Source: Thomasclavelia saccharogumia DSM 17460
GTDB taxonomy: Bacteria > Bacillota_I > Bacilli_A > Erysipelotrichales > Coprobacillaceae
NCBI RefSeq assembly: GCF_000686665.1
Contig: NZ_JMLH01000006.1
Location: 20,992-84,991, forward strand
DNA: 64,000 nt
Reading direction: 5' to 3'
Below, one piece after another: positions 8,876 to 19,098 of this stretch. The notes under the pieces are model-generated. The model searched no databases and had not been told where the DNA came from. It worked only from the letters and a program-made list of their open reading frames with translations. Every line of letters begins with the position of its first letter. Within the stretch, counting starts at the first letter, position 1. The translations under genes and the position numbers were made by a program.

Positions 8876-9942
8876 TAAATATTGTTGTTTTTATATTGAT
8901 ATTAGGAATTGTTGTTTTAGTCCACGAATTAGGACACTTTTTAACAGCAAAATCATTTGGTGTATATTGTAGCGAATTTTCAATTGGTATGGGGCCTAAA
9001 TTGTTTTCACGAAAAGTTGGGGAAACTGAATATGAAATTAGAGCTTTGCCAATTGGCGGTTTTGTTAGTATGGCTGGAGAAGCAGATAATGATATTGAGG
9101 AATTTAAAGATGTTCCTTTTGAAAGAACTTTAAAAGGAATTAGCTGTTGGAAGAAATGTGTTGTCTTTTTAGCTGGCGTCTTCATGAATTTTGTTTTATC
9201 ATTAGTTATTTTAATTAGTGTATATTGTTTTATCAATGTTCAAACTAACACCTCAGAAATTGGTACGGTTGTTCCAGATAGTCCAGCTATGATGGCAGGC
9301 TTAGAAGCCGGCGATACTATTTCTAAGATAACTTATAATGATCAAGAAAATATTGTTGCTTCGTTTAGTGATATTCAAAAAGTGTTAGATAATTCTAATT
9401 TGAAATCTGACAGCAGTCAAGTTTCATTAAAAGTTGAGATCGTTCGTAATGGTAAGACAATGACCAAGAATGTTAGTGCTAATTATGACCAGGATACTAA
9501 TTCTTATATTATGGGAATTAAAGCTGCGACAAGAAGATTAAGTTTTTTTGAAGCAATCAACTATGGTTTGGATCAATTTAAAACAATGGCATTGTTGATT
9601 TTTACTACTTTAGGGAAATTAATAACTGATTCGGCTAATACAATAGGGCAGTTATCAGGTCCTGTTGGTATATACAATGTTACTTCAGAAATTACCCAAA
9701 CAGGTTCGATCAGTCAGCTTCTCATTTTACTAGCGCTTTTTTCAACCAATATTGGGATGTTTAATTTACTTCCGATTCCTGGTTTAGATGGATGTCAAGT
9801 GCTTTTTGCATTAGTAGAAAAGATCATTGGTCGTGAACTGCCAATCAAGCTTAAATATGCACTTCAAGTTATTGGTTTATTATTTGTTTTTGGCTTGATG
9901 ATTTTTGTAACGATCAACGATATTTCGGGAATATTTAGTTAA
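8863..9942 (+). CDS. rseP: Site-2 metalloprotease RseP (RasP)
   Basis: Intramembrane zinc protease that cleaves anti-sigma factors and signal peptide remnants within the membrane. The HELGH zinc motif is at residues 21-25, a PDZ domain occupies about 125-205, and the second active-site motif NLLPIPGLDG lies in a late membrane segment; length 359. It starts inside the end of dxr (13-base overlap) after AGGAGA. In many Firmicutes proS follows; here polC follows directly. Confidence 0.95.
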   Translation: MQTLINIVVFILILGIVVLVHELGHFLTAKSFGVYCSEFSIGMGPKLFSRKVGETEYEIRALPIGGFVSMAGEADNDIEEFKDVPFERTLKGISCWKKCVVFLAGVFMNFVLSLVILISVYCFINVQTNTSEIGTVVPDSPAMMAGLEAGDTISKITYNDQENIVASFSDIQKVLDNSNLKSDSSQVSLKVEIVRNGKTMTKNVSANYDQDTNSYIMGIKAATRRLSFFEAINYGLDQFKTMALLIFTTLGKLITDSANTIGQLSGPVGIYNVTSEITQTGSISQLLILLALFSTNIGMFNLLPIPGLDGCQVLFALVEKIIGRELPIKLKYALQVIGLLFVFGLMIFVTINDISGIFS

Positions 9943-9963
9943 AGGGAAATTAATTCCCTTTTC
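9941..9963 (+). terminator. Terminator after rseP
   Basis: AAAGGGAA (9941-9948) pairs with TTCCCTTT (9954-9961), followed by TC. A TATAAT at 9970-9975 beyond it may be the -10 of a separate polC promoter. Confidence 0.7.
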
Positions 9964-10008
9964 TTATGTTATAATAACAAATATGAATTTAAAGATCGAT
10001 GAGGTGAG

Positions 10009-13000
10009 ATGATGGAGGATAGACTATTAATATTATTAAAGAATTTAAAGATTGATGAACAAGTACAGTTTTTAAAAAAAGGTCTTATATCGAAAGTAGT
10101 GGTTGGTAAGGATGATAGTTATACGTTCTATTTATCATATCCGCAGCTAATACCATTTGATGAATATCAGTTGTTGTTGCAGGGAGCTCAAAATTTTCCC
10201 TATCCTGTAAAATATCGCATCAATTATGAAAATACTGATTTTACGGTTGAGCAATTATTACCATATGTAGGATATCTTTTAGAAAAATTGAAACAAGAAT
10301 ATCCAGTTTGTTCAACTTTAACAATAGATAGTTTTAAAATTGGATCAATTATAAAAATAGAGACTTGTAACGAAATCCAGCTAGAACAACTATCCCAATT
10401 AAAAAGTCAAATTGAAACTCTTTTTGCGGGAGTTGGTATCGATAGACCATTTGATTTTTATATCGATGAAAATAATGATATTTTCAAAGATATCAAAGAA
10501 GAAATGGAAGCTTATGAACCAGTAGAAATAGATATGTCATTATTACAAAAAAACGAAAAACCACCTGTTCAGGAAAATAATTATAAAAACAATTACCGTC
10601 AAAAAGGTAATGTCATTGAAATGAAGATAGAAGAAATAACTAATCAAACGATGGAGAATAATATCGTGATCAAGGGATATGTATTTAAAACGGATATGGT
10701 TAAAACCAGAGCCGGAAAGCATATTCAAAGTCTTTGGGTAACTGATTATACAGATTCTATTATCGTTAAAAGGTTTGAAAATAATTCTAATAATTCCCTT
10801 GAAGAGTTAAAAGTAATTGGTAAAGGGAATGTTTGGGTCAAAGTGCGCGGTGAAGCACGTTTTGATAGTTTTGCCCATGAAACAGTATTGATGGCGCGTG
10901 AAGTTGAAGTAATTAAAAGTCCTGCCGCAAGAAAGGATACATGTGAGACAAAACGAGTTGAATTACATACACATTCAAAAATGTCAGCAATGGATGGTAT
11001 TGGAACGATCAGTCAATATATAAATACGGCAGCATCATGGGGACATAAGGCTATAGCAGTGACAGATCATGGAAATGTCCAATCTTTTCCTGAGGCTCAA
11101 ATGGCTAGTTTGAAAGCGGGTATCAAAATGATCTATGGAGTAGAGTTCAATATGATCGATCCAACTTTAAATATTGTCTATAATCCAATCGATACTTCAA
11201 TTGAACACGCCACATATGTATCATTTGACTTAGAAACAACTGGTCTTTCAGTTATTCATGATGGCATAACGGAATTTGGTGCTGTAAAAATTAGAAATGG
11301 TGAGGTCATCGACCGGATGCAAAGATTTATTAATCCTGGCAAGATAATTTCTTCTAGAATTACTAATCTTACTAATATTACTAATGATATGGTTAAAAAT
11401 GAACCTACTATTGATGCCATTTTACCGGATATTTTAGAATTTTTTGATGATTGTATCTTAGTTGCTCATAATGCGAATTTTGATATTGGCTTTTTAAATG
11501 AGAATTTAAGAAGAAATAATTTACCAGAAATAACTAATCCAATCATTGATTCATTAGCTCTAGCAAGAGCTATCTTAAAACCAATGAAATCATATCGATT
11601 GGGAAATGTCTGTCGTACTTATCGGGTTAATTATGATGATGAAGTTGCCCATCGTGCTGATTATGATGCTCAGGTTTTAGGTGATGTTTTTACTTTGATG
11701 ATTCATCAAATCATGCAGGGGGGAAAATATAATTTATTAGATTTATGTGAATTAACAGGTGATGATGTTTATAAAATTGTTTATCCTTATCATATGACAG
11801 CGTTAGCTTTAAATAAAACGGGATTAAAGAACATGTTTAAATTAGTAAGTGAAGCTAATACTAAATATTTTCATGGTGAATCAAGGATTCCTAAAGAGCG
11901 TTTGGAATATTATCATGAAGGTTTGATTTATGGCAGCAGCTGTTATAATGGTGATGTTTTTGAAGCAGCTTTAAATCTTTCTGATGATAAATTAGAAAAG
12001 GCCATGGCATTTTATGATTATATAGAAATTCAGCCGTTAGAAGATTACTATCATTTAATTGAACGAGGTAAACTTCAAGATCGTGATGAATTAATTAAGT
12101 CATTACATCGTATCGTCGATTGTGCTAAAAAATTAAATAAACTGATCGTTGCTACCGGAGATGTTCATTTTTTAGATCTTAAAGATAAGATTTTTAGAGA
12201 TGTCTTTATTTCTAACCCGACAATCGGAATAGGACATAAAGCACATCCCTTATGTGATCGTCGTAATCCTAAAGCTAAAAATCCTTCTCAGTATTTACGA
12301 ACTACAAATGAGATGCTGGAATGTTATCCTTATTTACCACAAGAAGAAGTATATGAATACGTTGTAACTAATACTAATAAAATTGCTGATATGATTGAAG
12401 AAATCAAACCAGTACATGATAAATTATATACGCCAAAAATTGATGGTGCAGATGAAAATTTGAAAAAACTTTGTTATGAAACAGCTTATAAAACATATGG
12501 TAATCCCTTACCAGAAATCGTTGAAAAGCGTTTAGAAAAAGAATTAAGTAACATCATCAAACATGGTTTTGGGGTCATTTATTATATTTCCCATTTATTA
12601 GTAAAGAAATCTAATGATGATGGATATCTGGTTGGTTCAAGGGGATCGGTAGGATCTTCTTTTGTAGCCACGATGTCAGGAATTACCGAGGTTAATCCGT
12701 TACCGCCACATTATGTTTGTTTGAATTGTTCTTATAGTGAATTTTTAGATGAAGGTGTTATTGCCGATGGTTATGATCTTGAAGATAAGGTTTGTCCTAA
12801 ATGCGGAAAGATAATGAAAGGCGAAGGACACAATATTCCTTTTGAAACCTTCCTTGGTTTTAATGCTGATAAAGTACCAGATATCGATCTTAATTTCTCA
12901 GGTGAATATCAAGCTAATGCCCATGCTTTTACTAAAGAAATCTTCGGTGAAGATCATGTCTTTAGAGCCGGAACAATTTCGACAGTAGCGGAAAAAACTG

Positions 13001-14331
13001 CTTATGGTTATGCCAAGGGCTATGCTGAATTAATGGGGACTGATCAAACGATCAGAAGTGCTGAATTAGAGAGAATCGCAGCTGGCTGTGGTGGTGTCAA
13101 GCGAACTACGGGACAGCATCCTGGGGGAATAATTGTCATTCCTCGGGATATGGATGTTTTTGATTTTACTCCTTACCAATATCCTGCCGACGATCTAACG
13201 GCAGCATGGAAAACGACACACTTCGATTTCCATGCGATTCATGACAATGTCTTAAAATTTGATATTTTAGGGCATGTCGATCCTACGGTTACTAGAGCTT
13301 TACAAGATCTAACCGGAGTCGATCCTAAGACGATTCCCACGAATGATAAAAAAGTAATGTCTTTATTTACTAGTAGTGAAGCTTTAGGCTGTAATCTAGA
13401 CTTTATTGGTTGTAAAAATGGTGCGCTGGGCTTACCCGAGTTTGGAACGACTTTTGTTCGCGGCATGCTGGATCAAACGCAGCCTAAGTCATTTAGTGAT
13501 CTAGTTATCATTTCAGGATTATCTCATGGTACGGATGTTTATTTGGGCAATGCTGAAAGTTTAATTAAATCAGGAACTTGTACGCTTTCGGAAGTAATCG
13601 GATGTCGTGATGATATCATGGTTTATTTGATTGAAAAGGGCTTACCAAATAAAGATGCATTTGATATTATGGAATGTGTTCGTAAGGGAAAATCACCAGC
13701 CGTTTTTCCGGAGAAAAAGTATGAAGAATTAATGAAAAAATATAACGTACCACAGTGGTATATTGATTCATGTAAAAAAATCAAGTACATGTTTCCCAAA
13801 GCCCATGCAGTGGCTTATGTTCTTTCAGCAATTCGAGTAGCCTGGTGGAAAGTTTATTATCCTCGCGAATATTATGCAGTTTATTTTTCGACAAGATGTG
13901 ATTTTTATGAAATAGATACCTTGATCCAAGGAAAAGATGCCATCATGGCAAGACGTGAAGAAATTACGCGGCTTCGAGCTGAGCGAAGTGCTTCAAATAA
14001 AGATGAGGGATTATGGGATGTATTTGAAATTGCTTTAGAGATGATTGAACGAGGGTTCCATTTTAGTCCAATCAGTTTGGAATATTCACAAGCGAGTAAG
14101 TTTATTCTTGATCCTAATGATGATCATGCTTTGATTCCCCCATTTAGTGCTATTGATGCTTTAGGTGATGCGGTAGCTAAAACTGTTATTGAAGCGCGTG
14201 AAAAAGGGCCGTTTTTGTCAAAAGAAGATGTTATCAAACGAACTAAATTAAATAATTCACATATTAAGACACTTACAAAAATGGGTGTATTTAATGGGAT
14301 GCAGGAAAGAAATCAATTATCACTTTTTTAA
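10009..14331 (+). CDS. polC: DNA polymerase III alpha subunit, PolC type
   Basis: Main replicative polymerase of low-GC Firmicutes, 1440 residues. Domains in order: N-terminal region, OB fold (about 205-305), PHP part 1 starting at ELHTHSKMSAMDGIG (about 316), an inserted DEDDh proofreading exonuclease (FDLETTGLS at about 404, AHNANFDIGF, HRADYDAQ at about 547), PHP part 2, then the polymerase. The polymerase core has a four-cysteine zinc site (CLNC at about 903, CPKC at about 929), PDIDLNFSGEYQ (catalytic Asp pair) and FRAGTISTVAEKTAYGY. The C-terminus NQLSLF resembles a clamp-binding peptide. GAGGTG precedes two adjacent ATGs. Confidence 0.98.
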   Translation: MMEDRLLILLKNLKIDEQVQFLKKGLISKVVVGKDDSYTFYLSYPQLIPFDEYQLLLQGAQNFPYPVKYRINYENTDFTVEQLLPYVGYLLEKLKQEYPVCSTLTIDSFKIGSIIKIETCNEIQLEQLSQLKSQIETLFAGVGIDRPFDFYIDENNDIFKDIKEEMEAYEPVEIDMSLLQKNEKPPVQENNYKNNYRQKGNVIEMKIEEITNQTMENNIVIKGYVFKTDMVKTRAGKHIQSLWVTDYTDSIIVKRFENNSNNSLEELKVIGKGNVWVKVRGEARFDSFAHETVLMAREVEVIKSPAARKDTCETKRVELHTHSKMSAMDGIGTISQYINTAASWGHKAIAVTDHGNVQSFPEAQMASLKAGIKMIYGVEFNMIDPTLNIVYNPIDTSIEHATYVSFDLETTGLSVIHDGITEFGAVKIRNGEVIDRMQRFINPGKIISSRITNLTNITNDMVKNEPTIDAILPDILEFFDDCILVAHNANFDIGFLNENLRRNNLPEITNPIIDSLALARAILKPMKSYRLGNVCRTYRVNYDDEVAHRADYDAQVLGDVFTLMIHQIMQGGKYNLLDLCELTGDDVYKIVYPYHMTALALNKTGLKNMFKLVSEANTKYFHGESRIPKERLEYYHEGLIYGSSCYNGDVFEAALNLSDDKLEKAMAFYDYIEIQPLEDYYHLIERGKLQDRDELIKSLHRIVDCAKKLNKLIVATGDVHFLDLKDKIFRDVFISNPTIGIGHKAHPLCDRRNPKAKNPSQYLRTTNEMLECYPYLPQEEVYEYVVTNTNKIADMIEEIKPVHDKLYTPKIDGADENLKKLCYETAYKTYGNPLPEIVEKRLEKELSNIIKHGFGVIYYISHLLVKKSNDDGYLVGSRGSVGSSFVATMSGITEVNPLPPHYVCLNCSYSEFLDEGVIADGYDLEDKVCPKCGKIMKGEGHNIPFETFLGFNADKVPDIDLNFSGEYQANAHAFTKEIFGEDHVFRAGTISTVAEKTAYGYAKGYAELMGTDQTIRSAELERIAAGCGGVKRTTGQHPGGIIVIPRDMDVFDFTPYQYPADDLTAAWKTTHFDFHAIHDNVLKFDILGHVDPTVTRALQDLTGVDPKTIPTNDKKVMSLFTSSEALGCNLDFIGCKNGALGLPEFGTTFVRGMLDQTQPKSFSDLVIISGLSHGTDVYLGNAESLIKSGTCTLSEVIGCRDDIMVYLIEKGLPNKDAFDIMECVRKGKSPAVFPEKKYEELMKKYNVPQWYIDSCKKIKYMFPKAHAVAYVLSAIRVAWWKVYYPREYYAVYFSTRCDFYEIDTLIQGKDAIMARREEITRLRAERSASNKDEGLWDVFEIALEMIERGFHFSPISLEYSQASKFILDPNDDHALIPPFSAIDALGDAVAKTVIEAREKGPFLSKEDVIKRTKLNNSHIKTLTKMGVFNGMQERNQLSLF

Positions 14332-14335
14332 AAGG

Positions 14336-14364
14336 TTGCAATATAAATTAAAATGTGCTATTAT
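14336..14364 (+). promoter_or_regulatory. Promoter of the rimP-nusA-infB operon
   Basis: TTGCAA (14336-14341), 17-base spacer, TATTAT (14359-14364) with an extended TGc. The predicted transcript starts near 14371, immediately before the hairpin at 14386. Confidence 0.75.
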
Positions 14365-14385
14365 ATAGACAGTTTCATAGGAAGC

Positions 14386-14406
14386 GAGTGGGGCAACCCA
14401 CTCTTT
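14386..14406 (+). promoter_or_regulatory. Leader hairpin with GCAA tetraloop before rimP
   Basis: GAGTGGG (14386-14392) pairs with CCCACTC (14397-14403) closing a GCAA (GNRA) loop, followed by TTTATTATTG. It sits between the promoter and the first gene of the nusA operon. It could be a weak attenuator or a protein-binding leader; NusA autoregulation is known for this operon in other bacteria. Confidence 0.6.
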
Positions 14407-14428
14407 ATTATTGAATAGAGGTGAAATG

Positions 14429-14896
14429 ATGGAACTTTTGGATAAGATTAAAATGATGATTGAACCAATTTTACAAAGTAACGATGTTTATCTTGATGAT
14501 ATTGAATATGTTCAAGATAAAGGGGAGTGGTATCTTAGAATCTTTATTGAAAAAAATGAAGGATTTTTAGATATGGATACTTGTGTAGCTGTAAGTGAAG
14601 CGATTAGCCAGAAACTCGATGAAGAAGATCCGATTCAAGGAGAATATTATTTGGAAGTTTCTTCACCGGGAATCGAAAAACCGTTAAAAACATTTGAACA
14701 GGTTAAAAAATCGATCGGTAAATATGTTTATGCTAAATTTTATGATCCGATTGCGGGGATGGATGAAGTTGAAGGTTATATTAAGACAATTGAAGATGAA
14801 GTGATTGAATTTGAATATTTGGTCAAAAATATTAAGAAAAAGATTAAGATTGACTATAACAATATTAAATTTATTAGACTAGCTGTGAAATTTTAG
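14429..14896 (+). CDS. rimP: Ribosome maturation factor RimP
   Basis: Assists 30S subunit maturation. The 155-residue protein has the two-domain pattern with YLEVSSPGIEKPLKT (about residues 70-84) and a C-terminal SH3-like domain. The ATG at 14429 lies 5 bases after AGAGGTGA; a second ATG at 14426 is equally in frame but closer. First gene of the rimP-nusA-ylxR-ylxQ-infB-rbfA operon. Confidence 0.94.
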   Translation: MELLDKIKMMIEPILQSNDVYLDDIEYVQDKGEWYLRIFIEKNEGFLDMDTCVAVSEAISQKLDEEDPIQGEYYLEVSSPGIEKPLKTFEQVKKSIGKYVYAKFYDPIAGMDEVEGYIKTIEDEVIEFEYLVKNIKKKIKIDYNNIKFIRLAVKF

Positions 14897-14908
14897 GAGG
14901 AAAAAAAA

Positions 14909-16213
14909 GTGGCAAGTAAAAAATTCATGGACGCATTAAATCTATTAATTGAAGAAAAAGGAATTGAAAAAGAAGTTTTCTTAGATATGTTAAAAGAATC
15001 AATTGCAAAAGCATACAAGAAAAATTATTTAAATCCTGATGCTAATGTCCGTGTTGAAATTAATGAAAAAACGGGTAAGTTTAGACTATTTGAATTAAGA
15101 ACGGTAGTTGAAGATCTTGAAGATGAAGATATTGAATTATCTTTAGAAGAAGCTCAAGCTATCAATCCTTTTTATAAAGTAGGAGATGTTGTTGAAACAG
15201 AAGCTGATGTTGAACATATTGGGCGTTTAGCAGCAATTCAAACTAAACAGCTGTTTAGACAAAAAATTCGCGAAACTGAAAAAGAAACACTTTATAATGA
15301 ATTTGCAGATAAAAAAGATGATATTATTACGGGAATCGTTGATCGGGTAGAAGATAAGTTTGCAATTATCAATATTGGTAAAACTGGAGCTTTTTTAGCA
15401 ATAAATCAACAAATTCCTGGTGAAAAGATCAAAGAAGGTCAACATTTGAAAGTTTATGTTAATGATGTTGATCGTGGTACAAAAGGAACTCATATTGTCG
15501 TTAGTAGAACCGAACCAAATTTTGTTAAGCGTTTATTTGAATTAGAAGTGCCTGAAGTATATGAAGGAATCGTTGAAATCAAAGCTGTTTCTCGGGAACC
15601 TGGCGAAAGAAGTAAAGTAGCTGTTTATACTAGCCATGAAAATGTTGATCCAATTGGTTCATGTGTAGGACCTAAAGGAAGCCGAGTTAAAAATGTCGTT
15701 GATGAATTAAATGGTGAAATGATCGATATTATTATTTGGAGTAGTGATCCAGTTGTCTTTATTTCAAATGCTTTAAGTCCATCTGATGTTAAATATGTTA
15801 CTGTTAATGAAGATGATCATAGTGCTTTAGTAATCGTACCTGATGATCAGTTGTCTTTAGCAATCGGTAAACGTGGTCAAAATGCCCGTTTAGCAGTACG
15901 TCTTACGGGATGGAAGATCGATATAAAATCAGTCAGTGAAGCTTTAGAACTTGGTTTAGTGACATTAGATGAAATTGATAATGAACCAAAAGATTCACCT
16001 GTTGATACTGGCTTTGAAGAAGAATTCGCTCAAGAAATGTTAGAAAAGACAGCAGCTGAAGCAATTGAAGATGATGAAACAGAAGCAGTTGAAGTGACAC
16101 CAGTTAAAAAAGTCTTTGAATATGAAGATTTTGAAGATTTAGATGATGATTACAATAAGTATGATGAAGAAATCGATTATGATGAATATGATAAATATTA
16201 TGATGCTGATTAA
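14909..16213 (+). CDS. nusA: Transcription termination/antitermination factor NusA
   Basis: Binds RNA polymerase and controls pausing and termination. The 434-residue protein has the N-terminal polymerase-binding domain, an S1 domain (about 135-200) and two KH domains (GPKGSRVKNVVDEL and AIGKRGQNARLAVRLTGWKI). The C-terminal 75 residues form an acidic tail rich in D, E and Y. It uses a GTG start 4 to 8 bases after a strong AGGAGGA. Confidence 0.97.
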   Translation: MASKKFMDALNLLIEEKGIEKEVFLDMLKESIAKAYKKNYLNPDANVRVEINEKTGKFRLFELRTVVEDLEDEDIELSLEEAQAINPFYKVGDVVETEADVEHIGRLAAIQTKQLFRQKIRETEKETLYNEFADKKDDIITGIVDRVEDKFAIINIGKTGAFLAINQQIPGEKIKEGQHLKVYVNDVDRGTKGTHIVVSRTEPNFVKRLFELEVPEVYEGIVEIKAVSREPGERSKVAVYTSHENVDPIGSCVGPKGSRVKNVVDELNGEMIDIIIWSSDPVVFISNALSPSDVKYVTVNEDDHSALVIVPDDQLSLAIGKRGQNARLAVRLTGWKIDIKSVSEALELGLVTLDEIDNEPKDSPVDTGFEEEFAQEMLEKTAAEAIEDDETEAVEVTPVKKVFEYEDFEDLDDDYNKYDEEIDYDEYDKYYDAD

Positions 16214-16225
16214 GGAGTGATGATC

Positions 16226-16483
16226 TTGCATAAAATACCATTGAGAAAATGTTTGGCTACTGGAGAACAGTTGCCAAAAAAAGAAATGATAAGGGTCGTT
16301 CGTAATAAGGAAGGCGAAGTATTCGTTGATCCGACGGGAAAGATGAATGGTCGTGGTGCGTATTTAAAAAGAAGTAAGGCAGCTTTTGAAACGGCAAAAA
16401 AGAAAAAAGTTTTAGCCCGAGCTTTACAAGTTGAAATTCCTGAGCAGATTTTTGAAGAATTGGAAAAATATGCAAATGAATAA
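16226..16483 (+). CDS. rnpM: YlxR-family RNA-binding protein (RnpM)
   Basis: YlxR/DUF448 family, 85 residues; the Bacillus member is reported as a modulator of RNase P. Motifs PLRKCLATGEQLPKKEMIR and GRGAYL are clear. I chose TTG at 16226, 8 bases after AAGGAG; GTG 16217 and ATG 16220 overlap or crowd that ribosome site. It overlaps ylxQ by a few codons. Confidence 0.88.
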   Translation: MHKIPLRKCLATGEQLPKKEMIRVVRNKEGEVFVDPTGKMNGRGAYLKRSKAAFETAKKKKVLARALQVEIPEQIFEELEKYANE

Positions 16484-16772
16484 TTTTTTAAATACCTTAG
16501 GTCTAGCTAGTCGGGCTCGTAAAATCGTTACAGGAGAAACATTAATAAATAAAATTAGATCTAATGGGGTATATTTCGTAGTTATTGCTAGTGATGCAAG
16601 TGATAATAGTAAGAAGAAGATTACAGATAAATGTACTAGTTATAATGTTGATTATGTTATTGCTAGTAACATTAGTGAACTTTCTAAAGCAATCGGTAAA
16701 AATAATCGTGTCGCAATAGGAATTACAGATAGAGGATTTGCTAAAAATTTAAAAGAAAAGATAGGAGGGTGA
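16470..16772 (+). CDS. ylxQ: L7Ae-family ribosomal protein YlxQ
   Basis: Small L7Ae/L30e/Gadd45-family RNA-binding protein of about 100 residues, always near nusA-infB in Firmicutes. Typical N-terminus [20 protein letters not shown] and later [15 protein letters not shown]. Two starts are possible (16470 or 16476), both overlapping the end of ylxR, which suggests translational coupling. Its precise role is not established. Confidence 0.9.
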   Translation: MQMNNFLNTLGLASRARKIVTGETLINKIRSNGVYFVVIASDASDNSKKKITDKCTSYNVDYVIASNISELSKAIGKNNRVAIGITDRGFAKNLKEKIGG

Positions 16773-16776
16773 AGTT

Positions 16777-18627
16777 ATGGTAAAACAAAATAAACATTCA
16801 AAAAATAAAAAGGGTGCATCAAAAAAGAAACAATTGAAATCTAATTTTCCTACTAAGAAAGAAGAAGTAGTTAAAGATGGAGTAATTGTATATGAAGAAG
16901 GAATCACAGTTGGACAATTAGCAGAAAAAATTGGTCAAACACCTGCTAATGTTATTAAAGTATTATTTTTATTAGGAACGATGGTGACGATCAATTCTTC
17001 ATTGAATGATGAACAAGTTGAATTAATATGTTTAGAATACGGTTTTGAAGCTGAAAAACATGTTGAAGTAAGTGAAGTTAATTTTGAAGAAATCGATATC
17101 GTAGATGATGAAAAAGACTTAGTACCACGTTGTCCAGTGGTTACAATAATGGGACATGTTGATCATGGAAAAACAACATTATTAGATACAATTAGAAAAT
17201 CTGCTGTTGTTGAAGGAGAATTTGGTGGAATTACTCAGCACATTGGTGCTTACCAGGTTGATGTAAATGGAAAAAAAGTAACTTTTTTAGACACTCCAGG
17301 TCATGAAGCTTTTACAGCAATGAGAGCTCGTGGGGCCCAGGTAACGGATATTGTAATTATTGTTGTTGCTGCTGATGATGGTGTTATGCCACAAACTAAA
17401 GAAGCTATCGATCATGCTAAAGCAGCTGGGGTTCCAATCGTTGTTGCCGTCAATAAGATCGATAAAGAAGGTGCTGATCCTGAAAGAATCAAAGGAGAAA
17501 TGTCTGAATATGGTCTTTTACCTGAAGACTGGGGTGGAGATACCGTGTATTGTGAAATCTCAGCTAAAAAGGGAATCGGAATCGAAGAATTATTAGAAAC
17601 TTTAACTGTAGTTGCGGAATTGGCAGATTTAAAAGCTAATCCTAATCGTTATGCATACGGTAGTGTCGTTGAGGGTAAATTAGATAAGGGACGTGGACCA
17701 GTAGCAACTTTATTAGTTGAAAATGGAACATTAAGAGCCGGTGATCCCATCGTTGTTGGTACGGCATTTGGTCGCGTTCGTCAAATGTTAGATGATCGTG
17801 GTAAAATTATTAAAGAAGCTTTACCAGCAACACCTGTAGAAATTACGGGATTAAATGAAGTACCTGTAGCTGGTGATAAATTTATGGCTTTTGAAACTGA
17901 AAAACAGGCACGTAGTGTTGGAGAATCACGTTTGAAAGCTAAACAGGATAAGGAACGTAGTACGGGAGCAGCTTTATCACTTGATGATTTATTTTCACAA
18001 ATCAAAGATGGTGAGGTCATTGATTTAAATATTATTGTTAAAGCTGATGTTCAAGGTACAGCTGAAGCGGTCAAAGCTTCACTTGAAAAAATAAATGTTG
18101 ATGGTGTAAGAGTTAATGTAATTCGTTCAACAGCAGGTGGAATTTCAGAATCTGATGTATTATTAGCGACAGCATCTAAAGCAATTATTTATGGTTTTAA
18201 TGTTCGTCCTAATGCTAAAGTTCGGCAAAAAGCAGAAGAGGAAGGCATTGAGATCCGTTTGCATAATATTATTTATAAGATGGTTGAAGAAATCGAAACA
18301 GCGATGAAAGGAATGCTTGCTCCTGAAGTGAAAGAAGTAGTTACTGGACAAGCTGAAATTCGTCAAATTATTAAAGTTTCCAAAGTTGGTAATATTGCTG
18401 GATGCTATGTTACTGATGGATTTATTCGTCGTAATTGTGGAGTACGCTTACTTCGTGATGGTGTTGTTGTATATGAAGGTAAATTAGGATCATTGAAACG
18501 TTTCCAAGATGATGTAAAAGAAGTTGCCAGTGGTTTTGAATGTGGTTTAAGTATTGAAAACTTTAATGATATTAAAGAAGGCGATATTGTTGAAGGCTAT
18601 ATCATGGAAGAAGTAGAAATTAAGTAG
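16777..18627 (+). CDS. infB: Translation initiation factor IF-2
   Basis: GTPase that places initiator fMet-tRNA on the 30S subunit. The 616-residue protein has a short lysine-rich N-terminus and the IF2N domain (about 40-90). The G domain carries GHVDHGKTT at about 126 and [12 protein letters not shown] further on, followed by the C-terminal tRNA-binding domains (end ...[15 protein letters not shown]). It is shorter than the roughly 716-residue Bacillus protein because the N-terminal extension is reduced. GGAGGGTG precedes the ATG. Confidence 0.97.
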   Translation: MVKQNKHSKNKKGASKKKQLKSNFPTKKEEVVKDGVIVYEEGITVGQLAEKIGQTPANVIKVLFLLGTMVTINSSLNDEQVELICLEYGFEAEKHVEVSEVNFEEIDIVDDEKDLVPRCPVVTIMGHVDHGKTTLLDTIRKSAVVEGEFGGITQHIGAYQVDVNGKKVTFLDTPGHEAFTAMRARGAQVTDIVIIVVAADDGVMPQTKEAIDHAKAAGVPIVVAVNKIDKEGADPERIKGEMSEYGLLPEDWGGDTVYCEISAKKGIGIEELLETLTVVAELADLKANPNRYAYGSVVEGKLDKGRGPVATLLVENGTLRAGDPIVVGTAFGRVRQMLDDRGKIIKEALPATPVEITGLNEVPVAGDKFMAFETEKQARSVGESRLKAKQDKERSTGAALSLDDLFSQIKDGEVIDLNIIVKADVQGTAEAVKASLEKINVDGVRVNVIRSTAGGISESDVLLATASKAIIYGFNVRPNAKVRQKAEEEGIEIRLHNIIYKMVEEIETAMKGMLAPEVKEVVTGQAEIRQIIKVSKVGNIAGCYVTDGFIRRNCGVRLLRDGVVVYEGKLGSLKRFQDDVKEVASGFECGLSIENFNDIKEGDIVEGYIMEEVEIK

Positions 18628-18635
18628 GTGATTAA

Positions 18636-18983
18636 ATGGCTTTAAAGAAAGAAAAAGTTAGTGGTATTATTCAAAGAGAATTATCACAGATCCTTCAAAC
18701 AGAAGTACGTGATCCTAAAATTGGTTTTTGTACGATCACAGCAGTTGATTTGACTAATGATTTATCGATTGCTAAAATTTATGTAACTTTTTTAGGTAAA
18801 GATTTTGATACACGTAAGGGAATGCAGGCATTAGAGCGTTCAAAAGGGTTTATTCGTTCATTGCTTGCTAAGCGTCTTACTATTCGTAAAGTGCCTGAAT
18901 TATATTTTGTCAACGATACTTCTTTAGAGTATGGAAATAAGATTGAAAAGATAATAGATGATCTAAATCATCATGGTGAATAA
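18636..18983 (+). CDS. rbfA: Ribosome-binding factor A
   Basis: 30S maturation factor binding 16S rRNA. The 115-residue protein has the KH-like fold with the pattern VSGIIQRELSQILQTEVRDP and ...VPELYFVNDTSLEYGNKIE. Last gene of the rimP operon; truB/ribF, which often follow in Bacillus, are absent, and a terminator closes the unit. Confidence 0.95.
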   Translation: MALKKEKVSGIIQRELSQILQTEVRDPKIGFCTITAVDLTNDLSIAKIYVTFLGKDFDTRKGMQALERSKGFIRSLLAKRLTIRKVPELYFVNDTSLEYGNKIEKIIDDLNHHGE

Positions 18984-18988
18984 TTTTT

Positions 18989-19038
18989 AAGGTTTTGATT
19001 TATTAGTTCAGTGAAACTAAAAGATCAAAACCTTTTTT
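18989..19038 (+). terminator. Terminator of the rimP-rbfA operon
   Basis: AAGGTTTTGAT (18989-18999) pairs with ATCAAAACCTT (19024-19034), with a second inner stem TTAGTT/AACTAA, followed by six Ts. Confidence 0.92.
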
Positions 19039-19043
19039 GTTTG

Positions 19044-19072
19044 TTGTAGGAAAATCTTTTAAATGATATAAT
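19044..19072 (+). promoter_or_regulatory. Promoter of the DUF4062 gene
   Basis: TTGTAG (19044-19049), 17-base spacer, TATAAT (19067-19072) with TGa extension. The predicted leader is about 20 bases with AAAGGGG before the ATG. Confidence 0.7.
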
Positions 19073-19098
19073 TAAAATATTAAAGAAAGGGGAAAACT

